DNA of 40,938 nucleotides, taken from a bacterium (GTDB lineage: Bacteria; UBA8248). Position numbers and translations under genes: made by a program. The DNA lies in the NCBI GenBank assembly GCA_022828125.1, contig JAJEJD010000025.1:1-40938 (forward strand). The letters are read 5' to 3'. The notes beneath the pieces were generated by a model. It was given only the letters and a program-made list of their open reading frames with translations. It ran no database searches and was not told the DNA's origin. This document shows positions 26,154-35,064 of the stretch, in pieces. How positions within the stretch are numbered: position 1 is the first letter of the stretch; the number at the start of each line of letters is the position of its first letter.

Positions 26154-27983
26154 ATGCTCTCGACTCTGGACTGGTCGCTCATCCTCGGCTACGTCGCGTT
26201 CGCCTTGATCGTCGGTGTTCTCACCTCGCGCTCGGCGTCTAAGAGCCTGGCCTCGTACTTCGTTGCCGGGCGCAGCCTGCCCTGGTGGTGGATAGGCACC
26301 TCCATGGTGGCGACCACGTTCGCCTCGGACACCCCCCTCGTCGTGGCCGGCATCGTTGCAAAGCGCGGCATCTCGGGAAACTGGTTCTGGTGGGCGTGGG
26401 TCATCGGGAACGTGGGCGTCGCGGTCTTCTTCGCCCCGCTTTGGCGGCGCGCGGGCGTGGTGACCGACGCCGAGCTCATCGAACTGCGTTACGGGAGCGG
26501 CCCCGGCGCGTTCCTGCGCGGCTTCAAGGCCGTCTATTCCTCACTCATCGTGAACATCATCGTCCTGGGCTGGGTGTTCCGCGCCATGGCGAAGATAGCC
26601 GAGCCCTTCCTGCGGTGGGAGGAGATTCTGCCGCCGAACCTGTGGGCGGCCGTCGAGGCGAACTGGCCCGCCGTCCTCACGATGGGAAGCGTGAACGAGA
26701 GCGTAACGGTCGCTCTACTCGTCTTGATGATAGCGGCGTATGCGAGCGCGGGCGGGATCCGCGGCGTCATGCTCACCGATCTGTTCCAGTTCGTCATCGC
26801 AATGGCCGGAAGCTGCCTGTTCGCGTGGTACGCCGTCGAAGCCGTGGGCGGGCTCTCGGGCCTGAGCGCGAAGCTGGGCGAGGTATACGGCGCCGAGGGC
26901 GCGGCGGAGGTTCTCTCCTTCCTGCCGCCCGAGGGCGCGGGATGGGCGGGGGCGCAGGTGATCCTCATCTATCTGTTCGTGGTCTGGTGGGCGCACAACA
27001 ACGCCGACGGCGGGGGCTACATCGGCCAGAGGCTGTGCTCGGCGCGCACGCCGAGGGACGCCCAGGCGGGTGCTTTCCTCTTCACGATCGGGAACTACGT
27101 CCTGAGGCCCTGGCCGTGGATACTCATCGGCCTGGTGAGCCTGATCCTCGTGCCCAAGGGCATGGACGCGCTGCCCGGCACGATGGAGGCCAAGATTCTC
27201 GCCGACCGCGAGGCGGCCTATCCCCTTCTGATGGAGAAACTTCTGCCCGCGGGGGTTCTCGGCCTTGTGCTCGTGGGTCTTTTGGGTGCGTTCATGAGCA
27301 CGGTGGACACGCACCTGAACTGGGGGATGAGCTATCTGGTGAACGACGTGTATGCGCGTTTCATCAGAAAAGGAGCGGGCGCGCGGGAGGTCGTCTTCGT
27401 CAGCCGCCTGGGCGTGTTGATCATGGCGCTCGGCGCCTTCGCCGTCGCGGGGCAAATCAAAAGCATCGAGGTGGCGTGGAAGTTCCACATCTCGCTTGGT
27501 GCGGGGCTGGGCCTTCCGGTGATCCTGCGCTGGCTGTGGTGGCGCGCGAACGCCTGGACGGAAATCTCGGGAATGCTGGCCGCGGGCGCGACCGCCCTTT
27601 ATCTCCACTGGGATGGGGAGCCGCCCGCGTTTCCCGTATTGCTGGCCGCGGAGGTGGGCGTCGGTTTCGCGGCGATGCTGATAGTCACCTTCATCACGAA
27701 GCCCGCGAGGCCGGATGTTTTAAGGAACTTCTGGATAAGCGTGCGCCCGCCGGGCGCATGGGGGCGGGTGCGCGGGCCAGATGCGCGTTCGGCGCCCGTA
27801 TTCGCCCTCGCTGGTCTGTGGCTGGCTTTAAGCGTATTCGTCTTCGCGCTGATGTTCCTGGTCGGGGCGCTGCTCGTGGGCACCTGGACGCAGGCTGGCG
27901 GGCTCGCGCTCCTGGCGGGGTTCTCTCTCTGCACGGCGTGGTGGATCGACCGAAGGTATCGCTACGGGATTTTGTTCGTGTGA
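26154..27983 (+). CDS. Sodium:solute symporter family protein
   Basis: 609 residues, about 13-14 membrane segments, SSSF fold. Typical parts are SLASYFVAGRSLPWWWIGTSMVATTFASDTPLVVAG (helix 1-2 region with the sodium-site Thr/Ser), WHFWWAWVIGN-like WFWWAWVIGN, YASAGGIRGVMLTDLFQFVIAM, and GAFMSTVDTHLNWGMSYLVNDVY (helix 8 sodium site). The frame is open from 26037, but residues before MLSTLDWSLILGY are not hydrophobic or conserved. ATG 26154 lacks a strong Shine-Dalgarno. Solute unknown. Confidence 0.9.
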   Translation: MLSTLDWSLILGYVAFALIVGVLTSRSASKSLASYFVAGRSLPWWWIGTSMVATTFASDTPLVVAGIVAKRGISGNWFWWAWVIGNVGVAVFFAPLWRRAGVVTDAELIELRYGSGPGAFLRGFKAVYSSLIVNIIVLGWVFRAMAKIAEPFLRWEEILPPNLWAAVEANWPAVLTMGSVNESVTVALLVLMIAAYASAGGIRGVMLTDLFQFVIAMAGSCLFAWYAVEAVGGLSGLSAKLGEVYGAEGAAEVLSFLPPEGAGWAGAQVILIYLFVVWWAHNNADGGGYIGQRLCSARTPRDAQAGAFLFTIGNYVLRPWPWILIGLVSLILVPKGMDALPGTMEAKILADREAAYPLLMEKLLPAGVLGLVLVGLLGAFMSTVDTHLNWGMSYLVNDVYARFIRKGAGAREVVFVSRLGVLIMALGAFAVAGQIKSIEVAWKFHISLGAGLGLPVILRWLWWRANAWTEISGMLAAGATALYLHWDGEPPAFPVLLAAEVGVGFAAMLIVTFITKPARPDVLRNFWISVRPPGAWGRVRGPDARSAPVFALAGLWLALSVFVFALMFLVGALLVGTWTQAGGLALLAGFSLCTAWWIDRRYRYGILFV

Positions 27984-28032
27984 GGGGGCCTCGCGAATCG
28001 CCCCTACGAGGAAGTGAAAACGCAAAAAGATG

Positions 28033-28060
28033 GTAGGGACAGGTCGCGACCTGTCCCTAC
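28033..28060. repeat. 28-nt palindromic dispersed repeat
   Basis: Perfect palindrome GTAGGGACAGGTCG / CGACCTGTCCCTAC, identical to 23447-23474. Partial or diverged copies lie at 8550-8573, 14376-14400, 16622-16719, 23312-23340 and 34224-34250. All are intergenic. Confidence 0.9.
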
Positions 28061-28127
28061 GCCTTTCATCCTCGATGCGGGCAGACACATGGGTCCGCCC
28101 CTGCGAAACCGTTGCCCTGCGAACTTC

Positions 28128-28604
28128 CTACTCGTCCACCTCCTCGAACTCCGCCGTATACTCCACCTGAATCCCCCGCTGAACGCTCTGGCTCGCCGGG
28201 CAGCCTTTCTCGTGCACGGCGAGGGCGCGCTCGGCGTCTTCTCGCTTTCCTTTGGGGATGCGGCACTTGTAATTGACCTTGATCTTCGTGACCAGGGCCA
28301 TGCCGTCCACGTTCTCGATGATGCCTTCCACTTCCGCCACGAGGTTGTCGGGGCTGCTCTTTATCCCACGCGCATCCAGCGCGCCTCCCATGTTGCCCGT
28401 CAGTCAGCCGGCGACGGCGGCGGCCAAGTGATCCAGCGTGGCCGGACGCTCCTCCTCGGGTTCCGCCTTGTAGAAGTTCTTGATGCCCCCGTGGATGCCG
28501 TAGGGAATCGGCTCGTCCGGGAAGGCGTCGAGATAGCCCGTTTTCATTCCCCTGCCGGGTTCCTTGACGATGCGGGCCTTGGTGACGTGAATGACTTCGC
28601 CCAT
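28128..28604 (-). CDS. OsmC-family redox protein with in-frame UGA (probable selenocysteine)
   Basis: Read through one TGA (28404-28406), the frame gives a 158-residue OsmC-family protein. The TGA is codon 67 in TLDHLAAAVAG-U-LTGN, exactly where OsmC/Ohr proteins carry the peroxidatic cysteine (usual form ...AAALAGCLT...). The second family cysteine is Cys135 in HEKGCPASQSVQR. Both sides are conserved, in the same frame, with no other damage, so selenocysteine is far likelier than a nonsense mutation. A hairpin follows at SECIS distance. The role would be reduction of organic or lipid hydroperoxides. ATG 28604 has GGAGGAG upstream; the TTG at 28619 overlaps that box. No sel genes are in the window. 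Confidence 0.82.
28368..28384 (-). promoter_or_regulatory. Candidate bacterial SECIS hairpin
   Basis: GCGCGC-TGGAT-GCGCGT starts 20 nt after the UGA of the OsmC gene: five GC pairs plus a G-U, with a five-base loop holding G at its second and third positions. The loop lies about 26-30 nt after the UGA, within the 16-37 nt window for SelB-recognised elements. It lies inside the coding sequence, as bacterial SECIS do. Confidence 0.65.
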
Positions 28605-28704
28605 CTTGTTCTCCTCCAAAGATAAAGTGTTCGAAAAATTCCCTGAATGATAAACGCACCAAAGAGTAGCACCCCCATGAGGCGAGGGGAACTCTCTCCC
28701 GGCC

Positions 28705-29616
28705 TTACGTGATGACGACGATGGTGCCCGCCACGGTCAGGAGCGCGCCGAGGACGAGCCGGGGCGTGATGTTTTCTATCTCGCGCAGGAAGAGCCAGCC
28801 GAGCAGCAGGACGATGAGCGGCTGGGCGGAGATGATGGCCGTCACGCGAACGGCCAGCGTGTGGACGAACGCGAAGTTATAGAACGGAACGGCGATCGTC
28901 TGGCAGACGGCTGCGGCGAAAATCCACTTCCAGGCCGAGGCGGGGATGGGACCGCGCGATTCCTCGCCGCCCCTGTCGAGCGCCATCAGCAGCGACGCCG
29001 TGGCGGCTCCCACCCACAGTGCGGTCGCGGCGGTGGCGAGCGGATGGAGGTTCAGGGACGCTTTCTTGAAGAAGATCGCGGCTACGCCCCAGAGCAGCGA
29101 GGTGACGCCGGCGGAAATCCAGCCGAAGAGCTGCCACCTGGCGCCGCGGGCTTCGGCTTCCGTCTCCCGGGATGGTTCGGCCTGAACGATGAGCGTGATG
29201 CCGACCAGAAGAATCGCGAGGCCGGTGAAGATGGAGAGCGTCGGCGTCTCCCCGAGCATGAAGGACGCCCCGACCGCCGTGACGACGGGGTAGGTGAGCG
29301 CGATGGGGATGGAGCGGTTCGGCCCGATGCGGTGGATGGCGCGGTAGTAGAACGTGCGCGATATGCCGATATGGAAAAAGCCCGCCAGGAAGGCGAACAT
29401 CAGAGTGGTCGCGGTGACGCTCCAAAAATCCTCGAACGAGATGAAGAAGACGGCGATGAGCGTCACGAGGGCCGCGTTCACGCTCGTCATGGCGGCGGTG
29501 ACCTTGAGGACGGGCGCGTTCATGAGCGCGCGCTTGATGAAATAGACGAACACCGCCCAGGCGGTCGAGGCTATCGCAGCGAGCAAGACGCCGTAGGCGT
29601 TCGATTCGAGGTTCAT
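28705..29616 (-). CDS. EamA/DMT-family transporter
   Basis: 303 residues with ten predicted membrane segments arranged as two EamA repeats (residues about 8-145 and 165-300), separated by a charged loop (EPSRETEAEARGAR). FYYRAIHRIGPNRSIPIALTYPVVTAVGASFMLGETPT and its counterpart FYNFAFVHTLAVRVTAIISAQPLIVLLLGWLFLREI are typical. Such proteins export amino acids or other small metabolites; the substrate is unknown. No strong Shine-Dalgarno precedes the ATG. Confidence 0.9.
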   Translation of the reverse strand: MNLESNAYGVLLAAIASTAWAVFVYFIKRALMNAPVLKVTAAMTSVNAALVTLIAVFFISFEDFWSVTATTLMFAFLAGFFHIGISRTFYYRAIHRIGPNRSIPIALTYPVVTAVGASFMLGETPTLSIFTGLAILLVGITLIVQAEPSRETEAEARGARWQLFGWISAGVTSLLWGVAAIFFKKASLNLHPLATAATALWVGAATASLLMALDRGGEESRGPIPASAWKWIFAAAVCQTIAVPFYNFAFVHTLAVRVTAIISAQPLIVLLLGWLFLREIENITPRLVLGALLTVAGTIVVIT

Positions 29617-29679
29617 TTCAGCGGAGTCGCGCGGGCGGATGCGCCACGCGTCGAGGCCTTCGGAACGTGGCCAAAGGGG

Positions 29680-30303
29680 TTATTTGTCGGGGTTGATGCA
29701 GAGCACCGCGCGCCAGTAGTCAAAAATGTTCACGCGCTCCTGGCGTTCGAGGGTCAGGTTGTTCGTCTCGAGCAGAGGTTCCAGGTCCAGCGTGGTCTCC
29801 CAGCCGAATTTCTTGCAGACCCCGTTGATGAGTTCTTCGAACTTCGCCAGCAGGAATTTCTGGCTCTTGAAATGGTTGATGAAGACGATGCGCCCGCCCG
29901 GCTTGCACACGCGGCATATCTCCGAGACGACCTTGTGCGGGTCGGGGGCGGCGCTCACCACGTAGCAGGCGGTGACGCAGTCGAAAGTGTTATCCGCATA
30001 CGTCATGTTCTGCGCGTCCATCACGGCGAGCTCGACGTTGTCGAGGCCCAGCTTCTCGACCTTCTCCTTCGCCTTCTCGAGCATTTTGGAAGAGAGGTCG
30101 ATGGCAATGATCTCCGAAGTCGACGGGTAGAGCGGCAGGGAGAGGCCCGTGCCCACGCCCACTTCGAGCAGCTTCTCGCCCGGCTGGAGGTCGAGCATGT
30201 CGACGCCGACGTTTCTGCCCTCGTTGAACACGTTCTTGAAGACGAGGTCGTAGAATTTCCCCCAGCGATCGTATATCTTGATGACAGTGTCCGGTGATTC
30301 CAC
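29680..30303 (-). CDS. pmtA: Phosphatidylethanolamine N-methyltransferase, PmtA type
   Basis: 207 residues, Rossmann-type SAM methyltransferase. KIYDRWGKFYDLVFKNVFNEGR, LLEVGVGTGLSLPLYP (SAM motif I), IIAIDLSSKMLEKAKEKV, AVMDAQNMTYADNTFDCV, YVVSAAPDPHKVVSEICRVCKPGGRIVFINHF closely follow the Rhodobacter-type PmtA that methylates phosphatidylethanolamine to phosphatidylcholine. Start GTG 30303 has GAGGG 7 nt upstream and matches the family N-terminus; the longer frame to 30522 has Cys-rich, unconserved codons. Divergent from the next gene, with about 200 nt between. Other SAM methyltransferase substrates cannot be excluded. Confidence 0.85.
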   Translation of the reverse strand: MESPDTVIKIYDRWGKFYDLVFKNVFNEGRNVGVDMLDLQPGEKLLEVGVGTGLSLPLYPSTSEIIAIDLSSKMLEKAKEKVEKLGLDNVELAVMDAQNMTYADNTFDCVTACYVVSAAPDPHKVVSEICRVCKPGGRIVFINHFKSQKFLLAKFEELINGVCKKFGWETTLDLEPLLETNNLTLERQERVNIFDYWRAVLCINPDK

Positions 30304-30506
30304 TTTACATCCCTCAATCAAATTCCCGCGCCCGCAGCAACGCGGAATCCGTTGGGCGAAAGCCGCACAAGGCGTCAAAACGTCCGGCGCAGTTACCGGA
30401 TTGGAACAATTCTCTTCCTTCCAACTTCGGAAGATATGCCATATTGTAGAAAAAAATAAAAATTTTTTCCAGATCAATTGAAACGATAAACACGGGAGAG
30501 CAGGAC

Positions 30507-31292
30507 ATGGCGTGGGAGACAATCAGTTTCGAACTGGAGGGCGGCTTGGCCCTCGTGCGGCTCAATCGTCCCGAAGCGCTCAATGCGCTCGACCGTCAGA
30601 TGGCGCGAGACTTGCACGAGATTTGCGAGCGATGCAGCGAACCCGAGGTCCGCGCGATGGTCTTGAGCGGGGCGGGACGCGCCTTCTGCGCGGGCGGGGA
30701 TCTCAAGGAAATCGAGGCGCGTATCCGGGCGGGCGAGCGGATGGAGGAATTCCTCTGGCCGGATTATCAAAAAGCGCTTGCGAAACTCCATGAGGTCCGC
30801 TGTCCGACGATAGCCGCCGTCCATGGTTTCGCCGTAGGCGCGGGATGTGATATCGCTTTGGCCTGCGACATCCGCCTGGCGGGTGAGGGCGCGTCGTTCG
30901 GGCAGGTCTACTCCAAGGTCGGACTCGTCCCCGATTGCGGGGGCACGTTTTTCCTGCCCCGCGTCGTGGGCAGCGCGAAGGCCCTGGAGTTGATTTTAAC
31001 GGGCGACGTCATCGACGCGGAGGCGGCGCTCGCCATCGGCCTCGTCCGCTCGGTTCACCATGACGACGCGCTCATGGAGGAGGCGGTGGCGCTTGGGCGA
31101 AGGCTCGCCGAGGGGCCTTCGATTGCGCTTCGCGCGGCGAAGAAGCTGATTCGCGCCTCAGGCGGCCTGGATGTGGCGGCGGCGCTGCGCGCAGAAGCGA
31201 GCGCGCAGGCCGAGACGGTCGCCAGCCGGGATTTTCAGGAAGGAATCGCCGCTTTTCTGGAGAAGCGAAAACCCGGGTTCCAGGGCAAGTAG
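30507..31292 (+). CDS. Enoyl-CoA hydratase/isomerase, PaaG-like
   Basis: 261-residue crotonase. Unlike the enzyme at 582-1358, both hydratase glutamates are replaced: GGCEL becomes GAGCDI and FGQPE becomes FGQVYS. SFGQVYSKVGLVPDCGGTFFLPRVVG resembles PaaG/PaaB, where the Asp of PDxGG is catalytic, so an isomerase role (epoxide-to-oxepin or delta3-delta2-enoyl-CoA) is more likely than hydration. ATG follows GGGAGAGCAGGAC. It is likely a single gene or co-transcribed with the exchanger 51 nt downstream. Confidence 0.9.
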   Translation: MAWETISFELEGGLALVRLNRPEALNALDRQMARDLHEICERCSEPEVRAMVLSGAGRAFCAGGDLKEIEARIRAGERMEEFLWPDYQKALAKLHEVRCPTIAAVHGFAVGAGCDIALACDIRLAGEGASFGQVYSKVGLVPDCGGTFFLPRVVGSAKALELILTGDVIDAEAALAIGLVRSVHHDDALMEEAVALGRRLAEGPSIALRAAKKLIRASGGLDVAAALRAEASAQAETVASRDFQEGIAAFLEKRKPGFQGK

Positions 31293-31343
31293 CCCGATCC
31301 CGGCGACTCGGAGCCTTCGCCACATATAGGACGTTTCCCGAAC

Positions 31344-32306
31344 ATGGAAGCATATTTCGCGAGTTTTCCCATCTGGGTGAATTTTCTCTTCTTTGCCGCG
31401 GGCCTGCTCATCGTCACGAAAGGCGCCGACTGGTTTACCGACGGCGCGGTGGGAGTCGCCGAAATCACGGGAATTCCCAAGGTAATCATCGGCGCCACTC
31501 TGGTGAGTCTGGCGACGACGGCGCCCGAGTTCAGCGTCTCCGTCATCGCGGCCTGGCTGGACCATCCCGCCACGTCCGTGGGCAACGCGGTCGGTTCCAC
31601 CATCTGCAACATCGGACTCATCCTGGCGGTGGCGTTCCTGCTTGAGCCGGTGTCCCTCGCCCGGGCGGACGTTTTGCCGAAAGGCCTCTTCATGCTGATG
31701 ATGGGCGTGTTGCTCCTCACCCTGGGCTGGGACGGAAAAATCGCACGCATCGAAGGCGTGGTCTTGTTCGTTTTCGTGCCCGTATATCTGTGGTTCACCA
31801 TGAAGCGGGCCACGTGGACGGATTTCGATATCGGGAGCGCGGTGACGGACCGGGAACACCAGCATATCGGGCTGCGCTTCATCGCCGGCTCGTTGGCGGT
31901 CGTTTTCGGTAGCGTTCTGCTCGTTCAGAACGCGGCGCATCTCGCCCGCGCCATGGGCGTTCCCGAGCTGGTCATCGGCCTTACGCTCGTGGCCGTCGGC
32001 ACCTCGCTGCCCGAACTGATCACGGCCGTCTCCGCATCCTTGAGCGGTCATGGGGACATGGCCGTCGGCAACGTGCTGGGGGCGAACGTCCTGAACATCG
32101 CATGGGTGCTGGGAGGGGCGTCTCTCATCGCGCCTTTGGGGATAGAGCATCAATCGTTCGTTCTGGATTTCCCGTTCATGCTCTTGCTGATGCTGATGTT
32201 CCTGTTTCTCGCCTTATGGAAGCGCGGCATGGGGCGCAGGGCAGGGCTCATGTTCCTGGCCGGATACGTATGCTATCTGGCGCTCATGTTAACGTATTTC
32301 GTTTGA
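31344..32306 (+). CDS. Sodium/calcium exchanger (CaCA family, YrbG-like)
   Basis: 320 residues, about ten membrane segments in two inverted halves. The alpha-repeats GATLVSLATTAPEFSVSV (residues about 49-66) and GLTLVAVGTSLPELITAV (about 213-230) hold the acidic ion ligands (Glu of APEF and LPEL), followed by GNAVGSTICNIGLIL and GNVLGANVLNIAWVL. It would exchange Na+ for Ca2+ or another cation across the inner membrane. Length matches the family. Confidence 0.94.
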   Translation: MEAYFASFPIWVNFLFFAAGLLIVTKGADWFTDGAVGVAEITGIPKVIIGATLVSLATTAPEFSVSVIAAWLDHPATSVGNAVGSTICNIGLILAVAFLLEPVSLARADVLPKGLFMLMMGVLLLTLGWDGKIARIEGVVLFVFVPVYLWFTMKRATWTDFDIGSAVTDREHQHIGLRFIAGSLAVVFGSVLLVQNAAHLARAMGVPELVIGLTLVAVGTSLPELITAVSASLSGHGDMAVGNVLGANVLNIAWVLGGASLIAPLGIEHQSFVLDFPFMLLLMLMFLFLALWKRGMGRRAGLMFLAGYVCYLALMLTYFV

Positions 32307-32410
32307 GCGCTTCGGGCAGTGAAAAATAATTTTCGCTCGACGCCTTTTGCCGGTATATTAAGGCCGATGGTTACGGATAGTTCTAGAGGTTCGCTGGGAA
32401 AGGGAATGAG

Positions 32411-33265
32411 ATGGACATGAAAAAGATATTCGCGCTGCTGGCAGCGATTTTTTTATTCGGCAGCCCCGACGCCGAAGGGGCGAGCAAGAAAACCGGTCCT
32501 TCCATGAAAGACCTGGAACAGGTCGTCATCGAGGTGAACGGAAAGAAAATCACCCTGGGGGAAATTGAAGCGAGACTTAGACAATTGGCGCCCGCCGTGC
32601 GCATCCGAATCCGCAAGAACAAGAAGCGCTTCCTCGAAGGTCTGGTTCAGGGGGAACTTCTCTACCAGGAAGCGATTCGCCAAAAAATTGATGAATCTCC
32701 CGATATCCGTAAAAGGGTCGCGCGCTTGAAGCGAAGGCTCGTCATCGAGGAATTCCTGAGACGCGACGCCGAGACGGCGAGTGCGTCCGAGCAGCAGTTG
32801 CGCGATTTCTTCCTCGCCAACAAGGAGCGGTTCCGCCGCAGGGAAGCGGTCACTCTCGCCCACATCGTGCTCAAGACCGAGCAGGAGGCGTGGGACGCCG
32901 TCGCCGAACTCAGAAAAGGGACGCCTTTCGCGCAGGTGGCGAGGCGGCGCTCGATATTCGAGGGGACGCGCGATGCGGGCGGGATGATGGGAACCGCCGA
33001 ACGGGGAGCGTTGGATAAGGCGATTGAGGATGTGGCGTTCAAACTGCCCATCGGCCAGCCGAGCGACCCGATTCGAACGTCCGCCGGCTGGCAGGTGATA
33101 CGGGTGCTCGAGCGCGTCGGGGCTGCGGAGGCGAAGTATGAAGACGTGAAAGACGACGTAAAGCTCGTTTATTCGGAGCTCAAGCGAAACGAGAGGTACG
33201 AGGCGCTGCTCAGGCGCTTGCGCGAGGGAGCGAAAGTCAAGGTTCACCCGGGTCGCTTCAAATAG
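32411..33265 (+). CDS. Periplasmic peptidyl-prolyl isomerase (parvulin, SurA/PrsA-like)
   Basis: 284 residues. A signal peptide (MKKIFALLAAIFLFGS...AEGA) is followed by a SurA-N-like helical domain (VVIEVNGKKITLGEIEARL, FLEGLVQGELLYQEAIRQK) and a PpiC rotamase domain at residues about 148-238 (LAHIVLKTEQEAWDAVAEL, GTPFAQVARRRS, GGMMGTAERGALDKAIEDVAFKLPIGQPSDPIRTSAGWQVIRV). It would assist folding of envelope proteins. ATG at 32411 or 32417 are both possible. No Cys lipobox. Confidence 0.9.
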   Translation: MDMKKIFALLAAIFLFGSPDAEGASKKTGPSMKDLEQVVIEVNGKKITLGEIEARLRQLAPAVRIRIRKNKKRFLEGLVQGELLYQEAIRQKIDESPDIRKRVARLKRRLVIEEFLRRDAETASASEQQLRDFFLANKERFRRREAVTLAHIVLKTEQEAWDAVAELRKGTPFAQVARRRSIFEGTRDAGGMMGTAERGALDKAIEDVAFKLPIGQPSDPIRTSAGWQVIRVLERVGAAEAKYEDVKDDVKLVYSELKRNERYEALLRRLREGAKVKVHPGRFK

Positions 33266-33654
33266 TCCGTCACGCGGCCGGCATCGCGTTCTATTCACAT
33301 TTTTTCCACAGCTTCTCCCCCGGATACCCCCGGAGCATCCACGGTATATCCACAAGAAATTGTGGTTTTGGGCAAAAAAATCGTTGACGCAGCACTATAT
33401 CTTGTAGTTATATGATTTTCCTCGAAACATGGTGATTATGGCGAATCCCAAGCGCGTCTCTCGTGTTTCGGACCGGAGAAGCGCTTGTCAGGTCTCCCCC
33501 GTTTCGGGCGGACAGGGGAGGTCGTCTGGGGGTGGGGGGAGTTGGTCTCCTCTCGCCCCCAGATATTATGTGCCCGGGAATTTCACCCCCGGGATTTCGC
33601 GCAAAGGTCGTTTTCGGGTTTTCACGAAGCGCTCCGGGAGACGAGGTTCACGCG
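33266..33654 (+). promoter_or_regulatory. dcd upstream region: promoter and leader hairpin
   Basis: No gene in 389 nt. TTGACG (33384-33389), 18-nt spacer, TTATAT (33408-33413) is a plausible sigma-70 promoter. The roughly 240-nt leader contains CTGGGGG/CCCCCAG (33526-33532 with 33556-33562) and a direct repeat of CCCGGGA(A)TTTC near 33573-33600. Upstream of the promoter, TTTTCCACA and TATCCACA-like words (33300-33355) resemble DnaA boxes, but are too few for an origin. Confidence 0.5.
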
Positions 33655-34209
33655 ATGTCGATCAAGTCGGACAAGTGGATATCGAAGATGGCGCGCGAGC
33701 ACGGGATGATCGAGCCCTTCGAGGACAAGCAGGTGCGAGAGGGCGCCATCTCCTACGGCGTCTCCTCCTACGGCTACGACATTCGCATCGCCGATGAGTT
33801 CATGATTTTCACGAACGTGAACTCGACCATCGTGGACCCCAAGAATTTCGACGAGCGCTCGCTCGTCCGCGTCAAGGACGACACCTGCATCATCCCGCCC
33901 AATTCCTTCGCCCTGGCCAAGACGGTGGAGTATTTCCGCATCCCCAGGAGCGTGCTTACCGTCTGCGTCGGCAAGAGCACCTACGCGCGCTGCGGCATCA
34001 TCGTCAACGTCACGCCCTTCGAACCCGAGTGGGAGGGCTTCGTCACACTGGAGGTGTCGAACACCACGCCCCTGCCCGCCAAGATATACGCGAACGAGGG
34101 CATCGCGCAGGTGCTGTTCTTCGAGAGCGACGAAATGTGCGAGACCTCCTACGCCGACAAGAAGGGCAAATACCAGAAACAAAAGGGCCTCACGCTGGCG
34201 AAGCTGTAG
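33655..34209 (+). CDS. dcd: dCTP deaminase
   Basis: A 184-residue enzyme converting dCTP to dUTP for thymidylate synthesis. Conserved blocks: [87 protein letters not shown] (catalytic Glu in the EGFVTLE region) and [15 protein letters not shown]. It belongs to the shorter 184-188-residue type found in Pseudomonas and Rickettsia rather than the E. coli form. ATG 33655 follows AGACGAGG; the open frame upstream is leader. Confidence 0.97.
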   Translation: MSIKSDKWISKMAREHGMIEPFEDKQVREGAISYGVSSYGYDIRIADEFMIFTNVNSTIVDPKNFDERSLVRVKDDTCIIPPNSFALAKTVEYFRIPRSVLTVCVGKSTYARCGIIVNVTPFEPEWEGFVTLEVSNTTPLPAKIYANEGIAQVLFFESDEMCETSYADKKGKYQKQKGLTLAKL

Positions 34210-34223
34210 GCCATGTCGCTTTT

Positions 34224-34250
34224 GCAGGGACAGGTCGCGGCCTGTCCCTC
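34224..34250. repeat. Imperfect copy of the 28-nt palindrome
   Basis: GCAGGGACAGGTCGCGG followed by CCTGTCCCTC. It differs from the perfect copies at both ends and one central base. It lies 15 nt after the dcd stop. Confidence 0.8.
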
Positions 34251-34379
34251 CTCCCCCCCCAAACCCTTGTTTTTCTTTTCACCTTTGATGTTTCGTGATC
34301 CTGTTGTATGATGATCCCATCTAATCCGCCCCAAAAGCGGACTCTCCCGCTTCATCGGTTTCCACGGGAGGTGTTCTCC

Positions 34380-34865
34380 GTGTCCCAGGAACTCTCTCAT
34401 ATCGACGAGCAGGGCCGCGCCCGCATGGTGGACGTCGGGGATAAGGAAGTCACCCGCCGCGAGGCCGTGGCGCGCGGCCGCCTGGAGATGGCGCCCGAAA
34501 CCCTGCGACTGATTCTCGAAGGCGGCCTGCCCAAGGGCGACGTCCTGGGCACGGCGCGAATCGCGGGCGTCATGGCGGCGAAGCAGTGCGCGAACCTCAT
34601 CCCAATGTGTCATCCGCTGCGTTTAACGAGCGTGGAAATAGACTTCTCGGCCGATGAGCCGCTCGGCGAATTGAGCATCGAGGTTGCCGTGCGCGCGCAG
34701 GACAGAACGGGCGTGGAGATGGAGGCCCTGACCGCCGTGAGCGTGGCGGGCCTTACCGTCTACGACATGTGCAAGGCGGTGGATAAGGGCATGGTGCTCT
34801 CGGATGTTCGGCTGGTGAGAAAAACGGGAGGAAAGAGCGGGGATTTCATGCTGGACGAAGAATAG
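34380..34865 (+). CDS. moaC: Cyclic pyranopterin monophosphate synthase MoaC
   Basis: 161 residues, the same length as E. coli MoaC. It forms cyclic pyranopterin monophosphate from the MoaA product, the first committed stage of molybdenum cofactor synthesis. Signatures: [52 protein letters not shown] and [28 protein letters not shown], with the catalytic Lys and Asp of [10 protein letters not shown]. Start is GTG with GGGAGG 8 nt upstream. It could provide cofactor for the Mo hydroxylase at 20958-23204. Confidence 0.96.
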   Translation: MSQELSHIDEQGRARMVDVGDKEVTRREAVARGRLEMAPETLRLILEGGLPKGDVLGTARIAGVMAAKQCANLIPMCHPLRLTSVEIDFSADEPLGELSIEVAVRAQDRTGVEMEALTAVSVAGLTVYDMCKAVDKGMVLSDVRLVRKTGGKSGDFMLDEE

Positions 34866-35064
34866 TCATTTTTCGCGTCTTATTTTGGGGAGACGATACG
34901 CCTGCCCCGCTTCGCCCTCCACTCGACGCTGCCGAAATCAGGCCGGAAGCCCGGCGCTACATCGTCGAAGGCGGAATGGATTCCGTCCGAAATCATGACG
35001 AAACAAGGTTGTTATAGGATGCCACGGTAATATTTATCGTAAAGATATTCCGGGGGAAACATAC

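Noticed and set aside
28404-28619. OsmC gene as a pseudogene or two separate small genes
   Set aside because: The sequence continues in the same frame with family-conserved residues after the TGA, and the TGA sits exactly at the redox cysteine with a SECIS-like hairpin behind it.
33300-33360. DnaA boxes / replication origin near dcd
   Set aside because: Only two imperfect TTATCCACA-like words, no dnaA or dnaN and no AT-rich unwinding region with clustered boxes.
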